A stretch of DNA of 64,000 nt from Phytophthora hibernalis (lineage: Eukaryota > Oomycota > Peronosporomycetes > Peronosporales > Peronosporaceae), in contig JAAKBF010000046.1 in the NCBI GenBank assembly GCA_012656075.1, forward strand, positions 124,001-188,000. Direction: 5' to 3'. Below are positions 20,423-29,811 of this stretch, one piece after another. Each line of letters starts with the position of its first letter. The stretch's first letter is position 1. Under the pieces are notes generated by a model. The model saw nothing but the letters and a program-made list of their open reading frames with translations, was not told where the DNA came from and ran no database searches. The translations under genes were made by a program, and so were the position numbers.

Positions 20423-22135
20423 GTAACTTAATTTGCCACTTTAGTGCGCGATGCCAGTTGTTTGCATGGTCCCCAATTTTAACCAATCGTCTCTCTTTAA
20501 TTTCTTTTGCTGTATTTTGATTGGATGTGCTGTTCAAAACCAGTTTAGTGCTTACTTGTTGCTTCCAAAATCGATTTGAGCAGCCTGTATCATTTAGAGA
20601 GGTATTCAATTTGTGGCTCAGAGCCACTCAGTGCACGGAAGACCATGGTGGAAGGTGAAGACCGCGCCCCAAAAGCATCACGCTGCGGCGTGGTGGAACA
20701 TACAGGCCCGACGATCTGTTGGCAGCATTAGCAGAGGCGAGAAGTATGCGTTCGTCTCGAGGACGACCAAGATTCCCGTGCGGACGCTGTTCAAGAAGGC
20801 TGCCGACCAACGAGAAGGCAAGCCACTCATGGGTAGCCGGCGTGGAACAAAGCCGACGCTACCCATTGAGCTCGAGCTGGACTTGGTGGAATGGGTTGCT
20901 GCGATGCAGCGGGTTGGGGTGCCGGTTGGTCCTTCCGGCATTATTGCCTAGGCCAATGAGGTGTACCTAGCCACCCAGCCCATGGCTACTCGCCGCACAA
21001 GTCCCCGGAAGCCCCTGACAACTGGCTGGTACCGTCGTTTCCTAGGGCGACACCCTATCCTGACCCCACGTATCGCTCAGCAGATCGCCCGTGTTCACAA
21101 CAGTGTGCAAGACGAAGCTGTTCGTGGTCTAATTTATACGATGGCACACCTCGTCATAGAAAAGGGACTCGATAAGAGCCGCATCTTCAATATGGACGAA
21201 ACGTCGTTCATGCCTAAGGCTTCTACGCGCAAGGTGGTTGCTGTAAAAGGCTCTACGAAGGTTTGGACTCAAGAAGCAAAGGTTAACTTCCACATGACAG
21301 TGGTTGCTGCAGTGAATGCGACCGGAACCGCAGTACCCCCGCTCATCATTTTGCCTGGGCAGCGCATTTACCGAGACGAGATTGCTGCAATTTCTATTGA
21401 CTACGCAAGCGTGACTGGGGCACCTACGGGGTTTAGTAATGCTCGCGTCTTCAAGCTGTGACTGGAGTCTTTTTCGGCACACCTGACGAGGCACAATGTG
21501 CAACGGCCTGTAGTGCTGGTGTTGGACAACAGCTCCACGCATGTGGGAATCGGTAAGTTTAATTGGGTTTGGTTATTTACCGGTAAAATCGATTAGTTTT
21601 GGGTTATCGATTTTGACGGGCTATTTGATTTTAGGTGAAGTATCGGCATGCACGGAAAATGGCATTCTGCTGGTAGCACTTCCGCCAAATGCAACGCATT
21701 TGTACCAGCCGTTGGACGTTGCCGTGTTCAAGCCTTTCAAGACGATGGTGAAGATGGCATTACACGCCAAGCTGCTCTCAAGCTCGAGTTGTACGGTCTC
21801 AAAGACTGAAGCCATCGGTATCGCTTGCAAAGCATACCGTTCTGCGCTAATAACGCGATCTACCAACACCGTGAACGGCTTCCGAACGACGGGACTTTAC
21901 CCCCCATCTTTGGTAGCTATGCAGAGACGTCTCCACCTCTTCGCGAGTGGTGGAGCACGCGGGGACGTGGGTAAGACAGAGTGGCTCAAGCGAGAGCGGG
22001 ACATCCAAGGTGAGGTCCGAAATGACATCTTAGTACTGCCCCGGCGCCGTGTGGGAAGGGTAAGAAGCGTAGAGTCACGGTTGACTTCGTCGGCCAACTT
22101 GTTACGAAGGAAATGCTACTCCAAGGTTTTGATTA
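20423..22135 (+). mobile_element. pogo-like DNA transposon, copy 2
   Basis: The 5' flank shares sequence with the relic at 11.6 kb (TTAATTTGCCACTTTAGTGCG). It carries the transposase gene described next and is cut on the right by the TIR element at 22136. No 3' terminal inverted repeat was found, so its right end is lost or unrecognised. Confidence 0.65.
20613..22135 (+). pseudogene. pogo-type transposase (CENP-B-like HTH, DDE_1) with one intron and two in-frame stops
   Basis: Frame 3 from about 20700 reads an N-terminal HTH (VPVRTLFKKAADQREGK, LELDLVEWVAAMQRVGVPVG). Next come TTGWYRRFLGRHPILTPRIAQ, the CENP-B/Tc5-type DNA-binding module, and the catalytic core. First Asp: FNMDETSF (about 21190). 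Second: VLVLDNSSTH (about 21520). Third: LYQPLDVAVFKPFK (about 21710). An 82-nt GTAAGT...TTTTAG intron (21553-21634) joins frame 3 to frame 1 exactly and gives THVGIGEVSACTENG. TAG at 20949 and TGA at 21459 interrupt the frame. The domestication-prone pogo/Tigger/Jerky family is the best fit. It was probably cut by the element inserted at 22136. Confidence 0.75.
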
Positions 22136-23272
22136 GGGGTTTCAGAATTACAAAAGCAGCGTTCATTTGCCGTCAAATGACATGGCATTTGTTGCTGACC
22201 AAATGACATGGTATTTCAGCGACAAAGAAAGTTTTTGCAAAAAGGGGTATCATAATCATTCTAAAACTGTCCAATATTGTATTTAACCAGAATGGCGATC
22301 GTGGAAGCTCGCGAACGCCGCCAAGACCAACAAGCGGCTCGTGTACCTGCAAGTGCCGCCTGTGGACGCCGCCAAGATCAGTAAGTGGCTCACGCATGCC
22401 ATCAAGACTAGCAAGTGGCTCGTGGACGCAGCCGAGAGCAGCAAGTTTCGCTTTCCATGCCGAAGATTAGCGAGCGGTAGTGCCTCATTTCTGAGGTGAA
22501 CTTCACAGCGCTTTCAACGCTAAAAGAAGAGCTTGACGAAGACCATCTCCTTTTAACGACCGGATGAAATGCTTTACGATGAAGAGGAGCTGCACGAGAC
22601 CCTGCGGTACATATGCGCGCGAACAGATAGACGAATTTGCTATAAATTATGTTCTGAACCTAGTCGACCTGGATTTTGGATAGCTAGCTCGAGTCTTGAA
22701 GCAGTCGTTCAATCTTGGTTCATGTAGTCGACCATTTGTTGCGTGCTGGCACCTTCTCCGGTTGTCGGTTTTTATTGCGTTCTGCGAAGATGGTTTAGTC
22801 TCGATTCAATCGACGAGTTGCACTTCATTACTGTTATGAGGGAAGAACCTTCGCAGGACCTCGAAGATCTGTCAGACCAGGCATAATGCATGCACCACCA
22901 GGTTGTTAGACTTTTGGCGGCAAACAAGAGTTTTTGCAGTAGAAATCTTACCGCTCAAGATCGATCGTGCGACAGGGTGGCGTCAGTAGGGCTTGGGCCA
23001 CTGTGCGGTTCGCTTCGCCAGTTCCAGCCCTGTATTAATAGTAGTGAAACCCACAAAGGTTAGCTCCGTGTTTCCTCTGCACGAGAAAAAGACGAGTGAG
23101 AGGCCACATCTTCTGGCGGATAACAGATTTCCTTATGCCATTTCGCGAAATCACCCACATCTGGAGGTGGGTCATTTCGATATGTGGCCAAATGCCGTGG
23201 CATTTGGCCCGGAAATGACATGTTATATGGCGCCAAAATGATTGTGCGAATTTTTGTAATTCTGAAACCCCC
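22136..23272. mobile_element. TA-flanked TIR element inserted in the pogo-like gene
   Basis: Left end GGGGTTTCAGAATTACAAAA (22136-22155); right end is its reverse complement with one extra base (23252-23272). TA flanks both sides (22134-22135, 23273-23274), the target duplication of Tc1/mariner-type elements. The 1137-bp interior has no transposase. Near the ends are palindromes built on CCAAATGACATGG and GCCAAATGCCGTGGCATTTGGC. It holds a repeat-bearing coding-like stretch at 22302-22490. Confidence 0.7.
22302..22490 (+). repeat. Internal coding-like repeat in the TIR element
   Basis: One frame reads three imperfect units around A-A-K-x-(N/S)-K-(R/W)-L-V: NAAKTNKRLV, DAAKISKWLT, IKTSKWLVDAA. 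It stops at TGA near 22499. It may be a captured gene fragment; the source is unknown. Confidence 0.45.
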
Positions 23273-23274
23273 TA

Positions 23275-23820
23275 CTACACAGCATCTGTATATACAAATT
23301 CGTGCCTGAAATAAATTTCACATAATTAGATACTGTACTTGGATGTTGTACTCTTTGCTCAACGTCTACACGCACAGCGCTGAACAATTGCCTCCGGGTT
23401 CAGGTCTGCTTGTGGCGCCACGAAGAGAGTATTTCGAGCCAGAAAACCTGCGGGTCCTCCACACTTACGGAAAATTCCCTTCCTTTCTACAACCCAGCAT
23501 GTTGTATATACTACTTGTTAAAAACAGACTATACTAGAAATTTGTACTTGATGAGAAAAGTACGATACGATTTTATGTTCTGCGGGAAGATCACCTGACT
23601 GGTGATACAATGATTGCGAACTTATTTGCAGCACTATGCACCTCCATGTTGTCAAAGGCACCCACAGTGCAGCAACGAATTCTGACAGGGCGTATATCAT
23701 ACATGTTGGAGATGTCCTTTTTACTGGATCTGAACAGACTTCACACAAAATGTATTGGCTATGCGTAACGTCAACAATGATTGCAACGGAAAAGTTTTGA
23801 CCCGGTTAGCTATGTAACGA
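23275..23820. other. Region without recognisable gene
   Basis: Short ORFs such as 23343-23537 have no motif. Base composition is AT-leaning. No repeat or TIR was found by eye. Confidence 0.4.
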
Positions 23821-23836
23821 AAAGCTTCACTCTTTG

Positions 23837-24775
23837 TCACTGCTTCCTCCTCACCGGTGGCACGACCGCCCTCGCCGCCGCTGGCACGACCGCCCTCGCC
23901 GCCGCTGGTACGACCACCCTCGCCGCCGCTGGCATGATCGCCCTCGCCGCCGCTAGAACGACCGCCCTCTCCACCGCTGCCGCCGCCACCCACTCCGTCG
24001 CTTCCTCTGCACCGCTGTCGTCGCTACCATCTCCATCGCCGTCAGCACGTCCGCGCTTCTTTCCGAGACCTCGCATCTGAATATCGCGGCCCACACGAGG
24101 GCGCGGACGCTCTTGTCCGTTCTTCCACATGACATGCCAGATTTGGTGGCATGTCATGGTGTTCCCTGGGTAGTGGTTCGGCCGAATACGATTGCAAAGG
24201 TAGACGCTAGACATACACAAAGATACTTAGCGAAGGATCCACAGCACTTGCTGTGCACAAACTTACCGCCTATTGCCCTCGCTGCATGCCTCGCAGTAGA
24301 ATCTTGTTGCACTTCGTTGCCCAACTTTCTGCTTTCGAATCGAACAGACCTTGCACTAGTGCTGTGTGCGCTTCCGGACGCCCTCACGGACTTGCGTCCA
24401 CTCGGGGAACTCTGTCAACTTGTGCTCAACCGAAACAGCGTTTCGATTCTGATCGGACGGCCCGGGTGAGAATATCTGAACAACATCAAAACAAGTCAGT
24501 CAATATACAGCATGTACAACAAGATTGCCAGCAAGCATGTAGGATATACCTCATCAATGAAGTCGGCAGCAGTGACTTGTAGAAGTTATGCCTGCAACTC
24601 TGTCAGAAACTCAGCATGATCAGCAGCAGGTTCACCTATCAGCTTCTGGGCCTCGCGATAGACGATGTATGCGTTCACGATCGCCATATCCACGAGGCCC
24701 AATAAGATTGTCTTGTAGTACTATCGAAAGCGCACGGACAGTTGCAGCGAGTAGCGCTGCAGGCGCAACTGGTCA
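23837..24775 (-). pseudogene. piggyBac-like transposase C-terminal relic
   Basis: Read on the reverse strand from about 24730: YYKTILLGLVDMAIVNAYIVY then DHAEFLTELQA, stop, LLQVTAADFID. This matches the piggyBac-like gene at 55.6 kb (VDMALVNAYIIYR, SHAEFMRRMQ, GVGAADF). Further on are a decayed zinc-ribbon part (FYCEACSEGN in one frame) and TCHQIWHVMWKNGQ (about 24135-24180), the counterpart of TCSQIWHDLW in the other copy. Frames change several times and the catalytic core is absent. The final exon is extended by the 24-bp minisatellite at 23856-23975. Confidence 0.65.
23856..23975 (-). repeat. 24-bp minisatellite, five units, encoding Gly/Glu-rich octapeptides
   Basis: Units are variants of GCTGGCACGACCGCCCTCG plus CCGCC. 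On the reverse strand in one frame they read GGEGGRAS-type octamers, five in a row. The unit length is a multiple of three, so copy number can change without breaking a frame. It lies at the tail of the piggyBac relic. Confidence 0.75.
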
Positions 24776-24830
24776 TGAATATCTACGAAGAAGTCTTGCC
24801 AACCGGAGGGCGGCGAGGGGGCGCTGCAAT

Positions 24831-25238
24831 CTAGCGCGCGGGATCCATCGTCTGCGGGCCCACCGACGTCGTCAGCGGGCCGACTGTCGTCGTCTGCGCG
24901 GCCACTGTCGCCGTCTGTGCGTTCACCGTCGTCTGCACGGCCACCGTCGCCGTCTGCGCGGCCACCGTCGCCGTCTGCGGGCCCACCTTCGTCTGCGTGT
25001 TCACCGTGGCTTGGTCGCCAAAGTCAGAATCCGTCTCCCTCTGCCCGTTCACGTACGCCTTGTGCTGGGCGACCAAACGCTGCCGGTCCTCAGGCGTTCT
25101 GCCTTGGAGGCGTGCGTGGAACGCCTCCAATTCACTGCGTGTCTCGCGACGTGCCACCATCTTTCCTCTCTCCGCTTTTTCTCGAATGACTCGAAATGAG
25201 TGGCGGATGGCAGATTCCCACGAGGTCAAAGTCAGCAA
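24831..25238 (-). CDS. Hypothetical ORF with Gln/Thr/Val heptad-like repeats
   Basis: 135 residues. The N-terminal half is charged and helical (SFRVIREKAERGKMVARRETRSE, LEAFHARLQGRTPEDRQRLVAQ). The C-terminal half is made of seven-residue units of the type QTATVAA / QTTTVGP, encoded by the 21-bp minisatellite at 24850-25010. Not recognised. It abuts the piggyBac relic on the same strand and could be part of the same element or an unrelated fragment. Confidence 0.35.
   Translation of the reverse strand: MLTLTSWESAIRHSFRVIREKAERGKMVARRETRSELEAFHARLQGRTPEDRQRLVAQHKAYVNGQRETDSDFGDQATVNTQTKVGPQTATVAAQTATVAVQTTVNAQTATVAAQTTTVGPLTTSVGPQTMDPAR
24850..25010. repeat. 18/21-bp minisatellite, about eight units
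   Basis: Units follow GTCTGCGCGGCCACCGTCGCC, with 18-base variants (GTCTGTGCGTTCACCGTC). All lengths are multiples of three, and on the reverse strand each unit gives six or seven codons. Confidence 0.75.
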
Positions 25239-25239
25239 T

Positions 25240-25899
25240 CATTGCGACAGTCTTAGTACCTTTCTCTTGTAAAAACTTGGAGTTTTTGTGAGTTTTTAAG
25301 TCCTAGCCCTGTGCATTTCAGTGTCTTTAACATGTAGTATATATAACATGTGTGGAAACAGGCGAAGCGTTCCTTTTCACACATGTTGTCAAAAACAATG
25401 GGGGTTAAAGGTCATGGGATACAATTAGAGGGGTACTATTATTATTTTAAAGTATTAGAGGGATGGGGTACTATTAAAAGGCTGGGGCACTGTCGGAGTA
25501 CATGTGTTGTTTTTGACCAAAACCCTTTGTTAGCTCGGTGCTGTAGTACAAGATTCTGGCGAGTGAGACGTCAGATACCATGGCTATCTTTGAGCTCAAT
25601 CAGCACTTCTCGGTTGTGAACAAGATACGCAAGAAGGGAGTGACATTAAGGCAGAAGACGTTCTGCAAGGACATGGCCGCGCAAGGCCTGAAGCCAAGCA
25701 GAATACGAAATGCAATGAAGATCAAGCTAAGTACTATTAATATTGATAAAATGCTAAAAATGTTACCAGTTGTCGAAATCATTATTGCAGTGAAATGACC
25801 AACATGTATCAACGCACATGAAAAATGACGTACCGGTACCTCGGGTTTCATTGAAGATTGAACTGCCATCGGATAAGCGTGTTCGTTCTCTACTGTCTT
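25240..25899. other. Region with no supported gene
   Basis: AT-rich. CACACATGTTGTCAAAAACA at 25379 and the reverse complement of GTACATGTGTTGTTTTTGACC at about 25500 form a weak inverted pair, possibly a small TIR element. The ORF at 25580-25798 is 72 residues with a helical N-terminus (NKIRKKGVTLRQKTFCKDMA) but is not recognised. Confidence 0.35.
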
Positions 25900-27410
25900 G
25901 TGTTTTAAAGTCTTTCTTCCTACTTCTTGCCATCATCGTCAACCAACATGGATAGAGTTGGGCGCCTCCCTCCGTGCGCTTACACATCCGCACCAAGATG
26001 TAGCACTCCAGTGCCTTCTCCAGCAGCATCGTCACGTCCGCGTAGCTAAGACCTATTTTAGTCACAACCTCGGCAGCCGGTGTACTCTCAGGAATCCACA
26101 GGAAGTCCGGGTGGATATCGTTCGACTCGTACAGCCATTCACCACCGATAATGTCTTCGGCACCGTCCAGCTCCAGCAGGTAGTCGTAGTACGCGCCTGT
26201 GGTGAAGTTTTCATTCAGACCCGAAGCCACCAGACCGCCGTCCGTGAATGCCTCGTTGATCCACGACAGTCGCCCCTTGACGCACACGATCCTCGAGGCA
26301 TTTGCGTTCCAAATGTACTCTTCCAGACCATAGTAGGTCTTAGCGGCCTTCTCGGGAGTCATGACCGTTTGCTCGTACACCTTGAAGCCCACAACGGGCT
26401 GGTTCCAGACCTCTTGACCGGTGTCTCTGTCGATGATGAAGGTGGAGTTCAATTTGCCGAGGATGTTGGCAGCAGCGATGTGGAAGAAGCCGGGGCGCAC
26501 TATGGCACTAGCATGGAGACAAAGCTAAATAATCTGCCGACTTCTGGTGTGTACTCGCCGACGCCTTGGGCGTGGTCAAACTGGCCTGTGTACATGGACA
26601 GCATCAACCACGAGTGGGAAAAGGACCAACCGACCCCTGCTGAGAAGTACGCCACTGCCTTCAGTCTTGACGTGAAGAATTTCATGGACAAGGTGTCGGC
26701 TCAGAACGGCATTATTTCCAAAAGCAATGGTCCTGAGTGTTCTTCGGATCAGGAGTGCTACGATCCCGATGTTGCTACTCTCTGCGCAAAGCGCGCAGGC
26801 CAGAGCTCAGGCTATTGCATCCCAACCTGGTACGACATTTCCGAGGGGTGGGCTCCGGCCGCCATCCTCGAAACGGAGCCCAATTGCCCCGTGACGTACA
26901 ACGGTGTCACTTTCCAACCGATCGATATCAAGGCGTTGATCTCGGATGTCTACTATGGTGCCAACATTTCAACGGTGTTCACCGGTTCTCGGTATGCTGG
27001 TTACAACGACTCGATCGACGAATTCGGCAGGCATACGGACTATTCGTACCGCGACAGGGAACCAGCCGCAAGCTGGAGCGGGCTTCCAGCGACGATATCG
27101 CTACGCTAGAGTTCGTGACGTACGCGTTGGGGTCTTCGGGAACGGTCACGGTACAGGTGCCGTCGTCTTGCACCTCCGTGCCACGACCAGGGAAGTTTTC
27201 GTCGCCGATGTCGTACGAAGTGCATGTCGTGTAGGGGTCGTATTGCAGCGACGTCGCGGCGGTTTGCTGCATCTGCAGAGCCACGAGGGCAACAACAGCA
27301 GAAACGAGGTAGGCGCTGGGTGTGTACACCATCGTTGGGGTCTTATCCTTCAGTGGGGTATTCTTGCTATCGAGGAAATTGAAGAATGAACGATACATCT
27401 TGTTTTCTTG
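25900..27410 (-). pseudogene. Transglutaminase elicitor (Pep-13 family), rearranged copy A
   Basis: The N-terminal part (reverse strand, 27410-27118) encodes a signal peptide (YLVSAVVALVALQMQQTAA) and the start of the mature protein. The C-terminal part (reverse strand, 26495-about 26020) runs from GFFHIAAANILG through VWNQPVVGFKVYE to LSYADVTMLLEKALE. Between them the middle of the gene lies on the forward strand: TSMETKLNNL...HTDYSYRDRE (26501-27063), followed, not preceded, by SRKLERASSDDIATLE (27064-27110). The intact gene at 34-36 kb has these in the opposite order. In the Pep-13 motif Arg is replaced by Val. At the position of the intact gene's GICHAW the sequence is DISEGW, so the presumed catalytic Cys is absent. 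Homology stops near 26020. It cannot produce the normal protein. Confidence 0.8.
27376..27392 (-). promoter_or_regulatory. Oomycete Inr/FPR core promoter of transglutaminase copy A
   Basis: Reverse strand CGTTCATTCTTCAATTT matches GCTCATTYYNCAWTTT except at the second base. It lies about 50 bases before the start codon of the MVYTPSAYL open frame. Confidence 0.7.
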
Positions 27411-27449
27411 CTGGCAGCGTGGCACTCCACTATAATACTGTTCTAACAT

Positions 27450-28192
27450 TATATTATCTTCATCTCGTTACATGTATTAATATTGTGGAGCCAACGATCT
27501 GCTGGCAGCGTAAACACGAGGTAGCAGTGCGCTACGGAAACGTTTGGATGGCGATCGTGGTCCACGATTCGTGACGAACCAGAGCTACAGTACCTAGTAA
27601 TACAGTAAACGTGCAGCTGGCGACGGACGCTACATGTGCGGGTTGTCTTTGGTATGGGTTTTGGGATCCGCGAGAGAGAAGGTAGTCTATTGAACTCAGT
27701 AATACCGGTAGCTTCCTGGTAAAGTCTGATACTTTTGGTCAGTTCTTTTTTTCTGAGCCACTTTACCGGCTCTGGGTACGGGTCCGGAGGCTCCACTTCA
27801 ATTGGAGACTCTGCAAAACAGTCTAGGCTGAGCTACAAACGAAGACCCTGAAGTTTTGTCACTGGGTCCGTCGAGCAATAGCATAAAGTTGGCGTGTGCT
27901 GCTCTTCCACATAAAATCCAGTAGCTGCTGGGTGTGCCATGTTTTTCCTCCGTGGACCACTTGGTTCCGGAGTTGCCACAATAGCGCGTATCCGATGCTG
28001 CAGTATAATATCCACCATATCTTTCGTATCACCTCCACATATTCTTTCCTCCAGTGTCCGTATCTCGTGGAGCTGCGAGTTTTAGCCGTTTTCCAATCAA
28101 CAGGGCTTCTCGTGCAGCGAAGTATAATAGCTCTTGTACATCTGCAATCGGTGGCTACCATGGTATTATAGAGACCTCGTGTCCCAGGCTGG
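27450..28192. other. Region with possible LINE fragment
   Basis: The reverse-strand ORF 28233-27859 (124 residues) includes VEVIRKIWWILYCSIGYALLWQLRNQVVHGGKT. This resembles the tail found after the zinc-binding region of non-LTR reverse transcriptases. The match is short and the call is weak. No other gene is seen. Confidence 0.3.
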
Positions 28193-28229
28193 CTCGAACA
28201 CTGGCTGGGAGTCCCAGCCAGTGTTCGAG
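28193..28229. repeat. Perfect 18-bp inverted repeat (near-palindrome)
   Basis: CTCGAACACTGGCTGGGA, one central G, then its exact reverse complement. It lies just left of the foldback element. Confidence 0.85.
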
Positions 28230-28236
28230 GCAATGG

Positions 28237-28600
28237 TTTGGGATCTGCCGATCTTCGAGCTGTGCTTCTGACTCAACGGGGCATAGGCTGATGACGGTCT
28301 AAACTTTACCCGTCATCATCGATGCGAAGTAAAACAGTTTGCTTAAATGACAGAATCCGCTGTGCTTTCAACTTAAATGCAGAAAGCGTGGTTGCTTGGA
28401 GACCAGGGTCGTTCTTAAGTTAAGACCTAGCTGCAAATTCCCCGGTCCCTCAGCCCGAGGGGCTCAGGTCCCCGTATTCTGAAATCAGCACGGATTTTGT
28501 CATTTGAGAAAACTGTTTCACTGATGACGGGCTGAAGTTTAGCCCGTAAACCCATCGTTGAGTCAGAAGCACAACGCGAAGATCGGCAGATTCCAAAACT
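28237..28600. mobile_element. Foldback/MITE-like element with about 120-bp imperfect inverted arms
   Basis: The left arm begins GGATCTGCCGATCTTCG (28240) and the right arm, inverted, gives GAATCTGCCGATCTTCG (to about 28596). The similarity continues inward through CTTCTGACTCAACG, GATGACGGG and AAATGACA(G/A)AATCCG blocks for about 120 bases. The central portion is about 100 bases. No coding sequence and no sure target duplication. A block of the arm (AAATGACAGAATCCG) recurs at 36840. Confidence 0.65.
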
Positions 28601-28685
28601 CACCGATCCACGCCAAAGGCACCCCTCGCCATATATGTACTGCAGTACGGGTACGGATCGACAATACGGCACTGAGCGAAGATAG

Positions 28686-29314
28686 GTGCCATCCATGCTG
28701 CGCTACCAGCAAGGAAACAAGTTGTATCGCTCATTCTTCAATTTCCTCGATAACATGACCACCCCACAGAAGGACAAGACCCCAACGATAGTGTATACGC
28801 CCAGCGCCTACCTCGTTTCTGCTGTTGTTGCCCTCGTGGCTCTGCAGATGCAGCAAACCGCCGCGACGTCGCTGCAGTACGACCCCTACACGACATGCAC
28901 TTCGTACGACATCGGCGACGAAAACTTCCCTGGTCGTGGCACGGAGGTGCAAGACGACGGCACCTGCACTGTAACCGTTCCCGAAGACCCAAACTTTCTC
29001 GATGCTACTTCGACCGTGCCTGTGACATAGAAGAGTCTGCTGTCCAATACGCCAAAATCGCCGGCAGAACCGGTGACCACGAAGCTGAGTGCGATGGTTC
29101 AGTCGGGAGATAATCCTTCGCCTGATGCGAACCCGGACGCGTACGTCATGGAACAGGGAACGACGACCACTTCGCGTGCTTCGGTCTCGATTGACCAGTC
29201 GCAAACTGGAACGGGTTTTCAGCGACGATATCGTCGCACTTGATGCGTACATTGAGACCAATTTGAAGAATCTGGTGTGCACTGGACAAGTCCAACCTGA
29301 GCTACTAACACGGA
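28686..29314 (+). pseudogene. Transglutaminase elicitor, N-terminal relic copy B
   Basis: It encodes the same leader as copy A (YTPSAYLVSAVVALVALQMQQTAA) and DENFPGRGTEVQDDGTCTVTVPEDPN, then stops at TAG 29027-29029 after STVPVT. The downstream frames still read KSLLSNTPKSPAEPVTTKL, PDANPDAYVMEQGTTTTSR and RKLERVFSDDIVALDAYIETNLKNL, so the gene once continued. The usual start codon (MVYTP) is ATA here. An upstream in-frame ATG at 28756 remains. All catalytic and Pep-13 regions are missing. The gypsy element at 29320 begins where homology ends. Confidence 0.75.
28729..28744 (+). promoter_or_regulatory. Exact match to the oomycete Inr/FPR consensus
   Basis: GCTCATTCTTCAATTT fits GCTCATTYYNCAWTTT at every position. 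It sits 12-27 bases before the ATG at 28756, as expected for short oomycete leaders. Confidence 0.8.
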
Positions 29315-29319
29315 CAGCA

Positions 29320-29573
29320 TGTGGTAGTTTCCGCTTGCGTTGCTTTGAATGCTGGTGTCTTGTTGATTGCAAAAGTAGAAGTGAGCTTCCTTCTGGCTAA
29401 ACTCCTAAAGCTATCCTCCTAGGGGCGCCTGCCTTGCTCCTTGGTCCATCTGGAGAGTCGAGCAGTTTTACTGCAACTTCATGTTGATAGACGATGATGC
29501 TTGTCGGGATGGTGTCCTTGAACTCAGCCTCCTTGCCTTTGAGGATTGCTTGCAAACTGTGCCAAATACTACA
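29320..29573 (-). repeat. 3' LTR of gypsy 2
   Basis: 254 bases, TG...CA on the reverse strand. Compared with the split 5' LTR it lacks two short blocks of roughly a dozen bases each (near 29424 and 29463). It contains the unbroken GCCTTGCTCCTTGG junction that is interrupted in the other LTR. Confidence 0.85.
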
Positions 29574-29811
29574 GCCCCCGAAGGACAACATCTCGATCCG
29601 ACGTCCGATTTGCAGATATGAATTGAAAACCCGATAGAAATATCTCGCCGCACGATAGAAATCCATCACCCATGATAGAAATCAGTCATCAGCCGTCATG
29701 ACTTTTCACCATCCGAGTAGAGACAGTCCATCCATGAGACGGGGCACTGTTACAGGTCAAGTTGCACTTCAACGTGTTGAAGTTTGTCGATATCTCAGCC
29801 CATACTGCGAA

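Noticed and set aside
24831..25238. CRISPR array from the regular GTCTGCG repeats
   Set aside because: Units are contiguous with no spacers and occur in a eukaryotic sequence. It is a minisatellite.
25898..27109. A forward 403-residue ORF across transglutaminase copy A as a real gene
   Set aside because: Its first half is antisense of the C-terminal transglutaminase part, and only the second half reads as transglutaminase. It is a by-product of the rearrangement.
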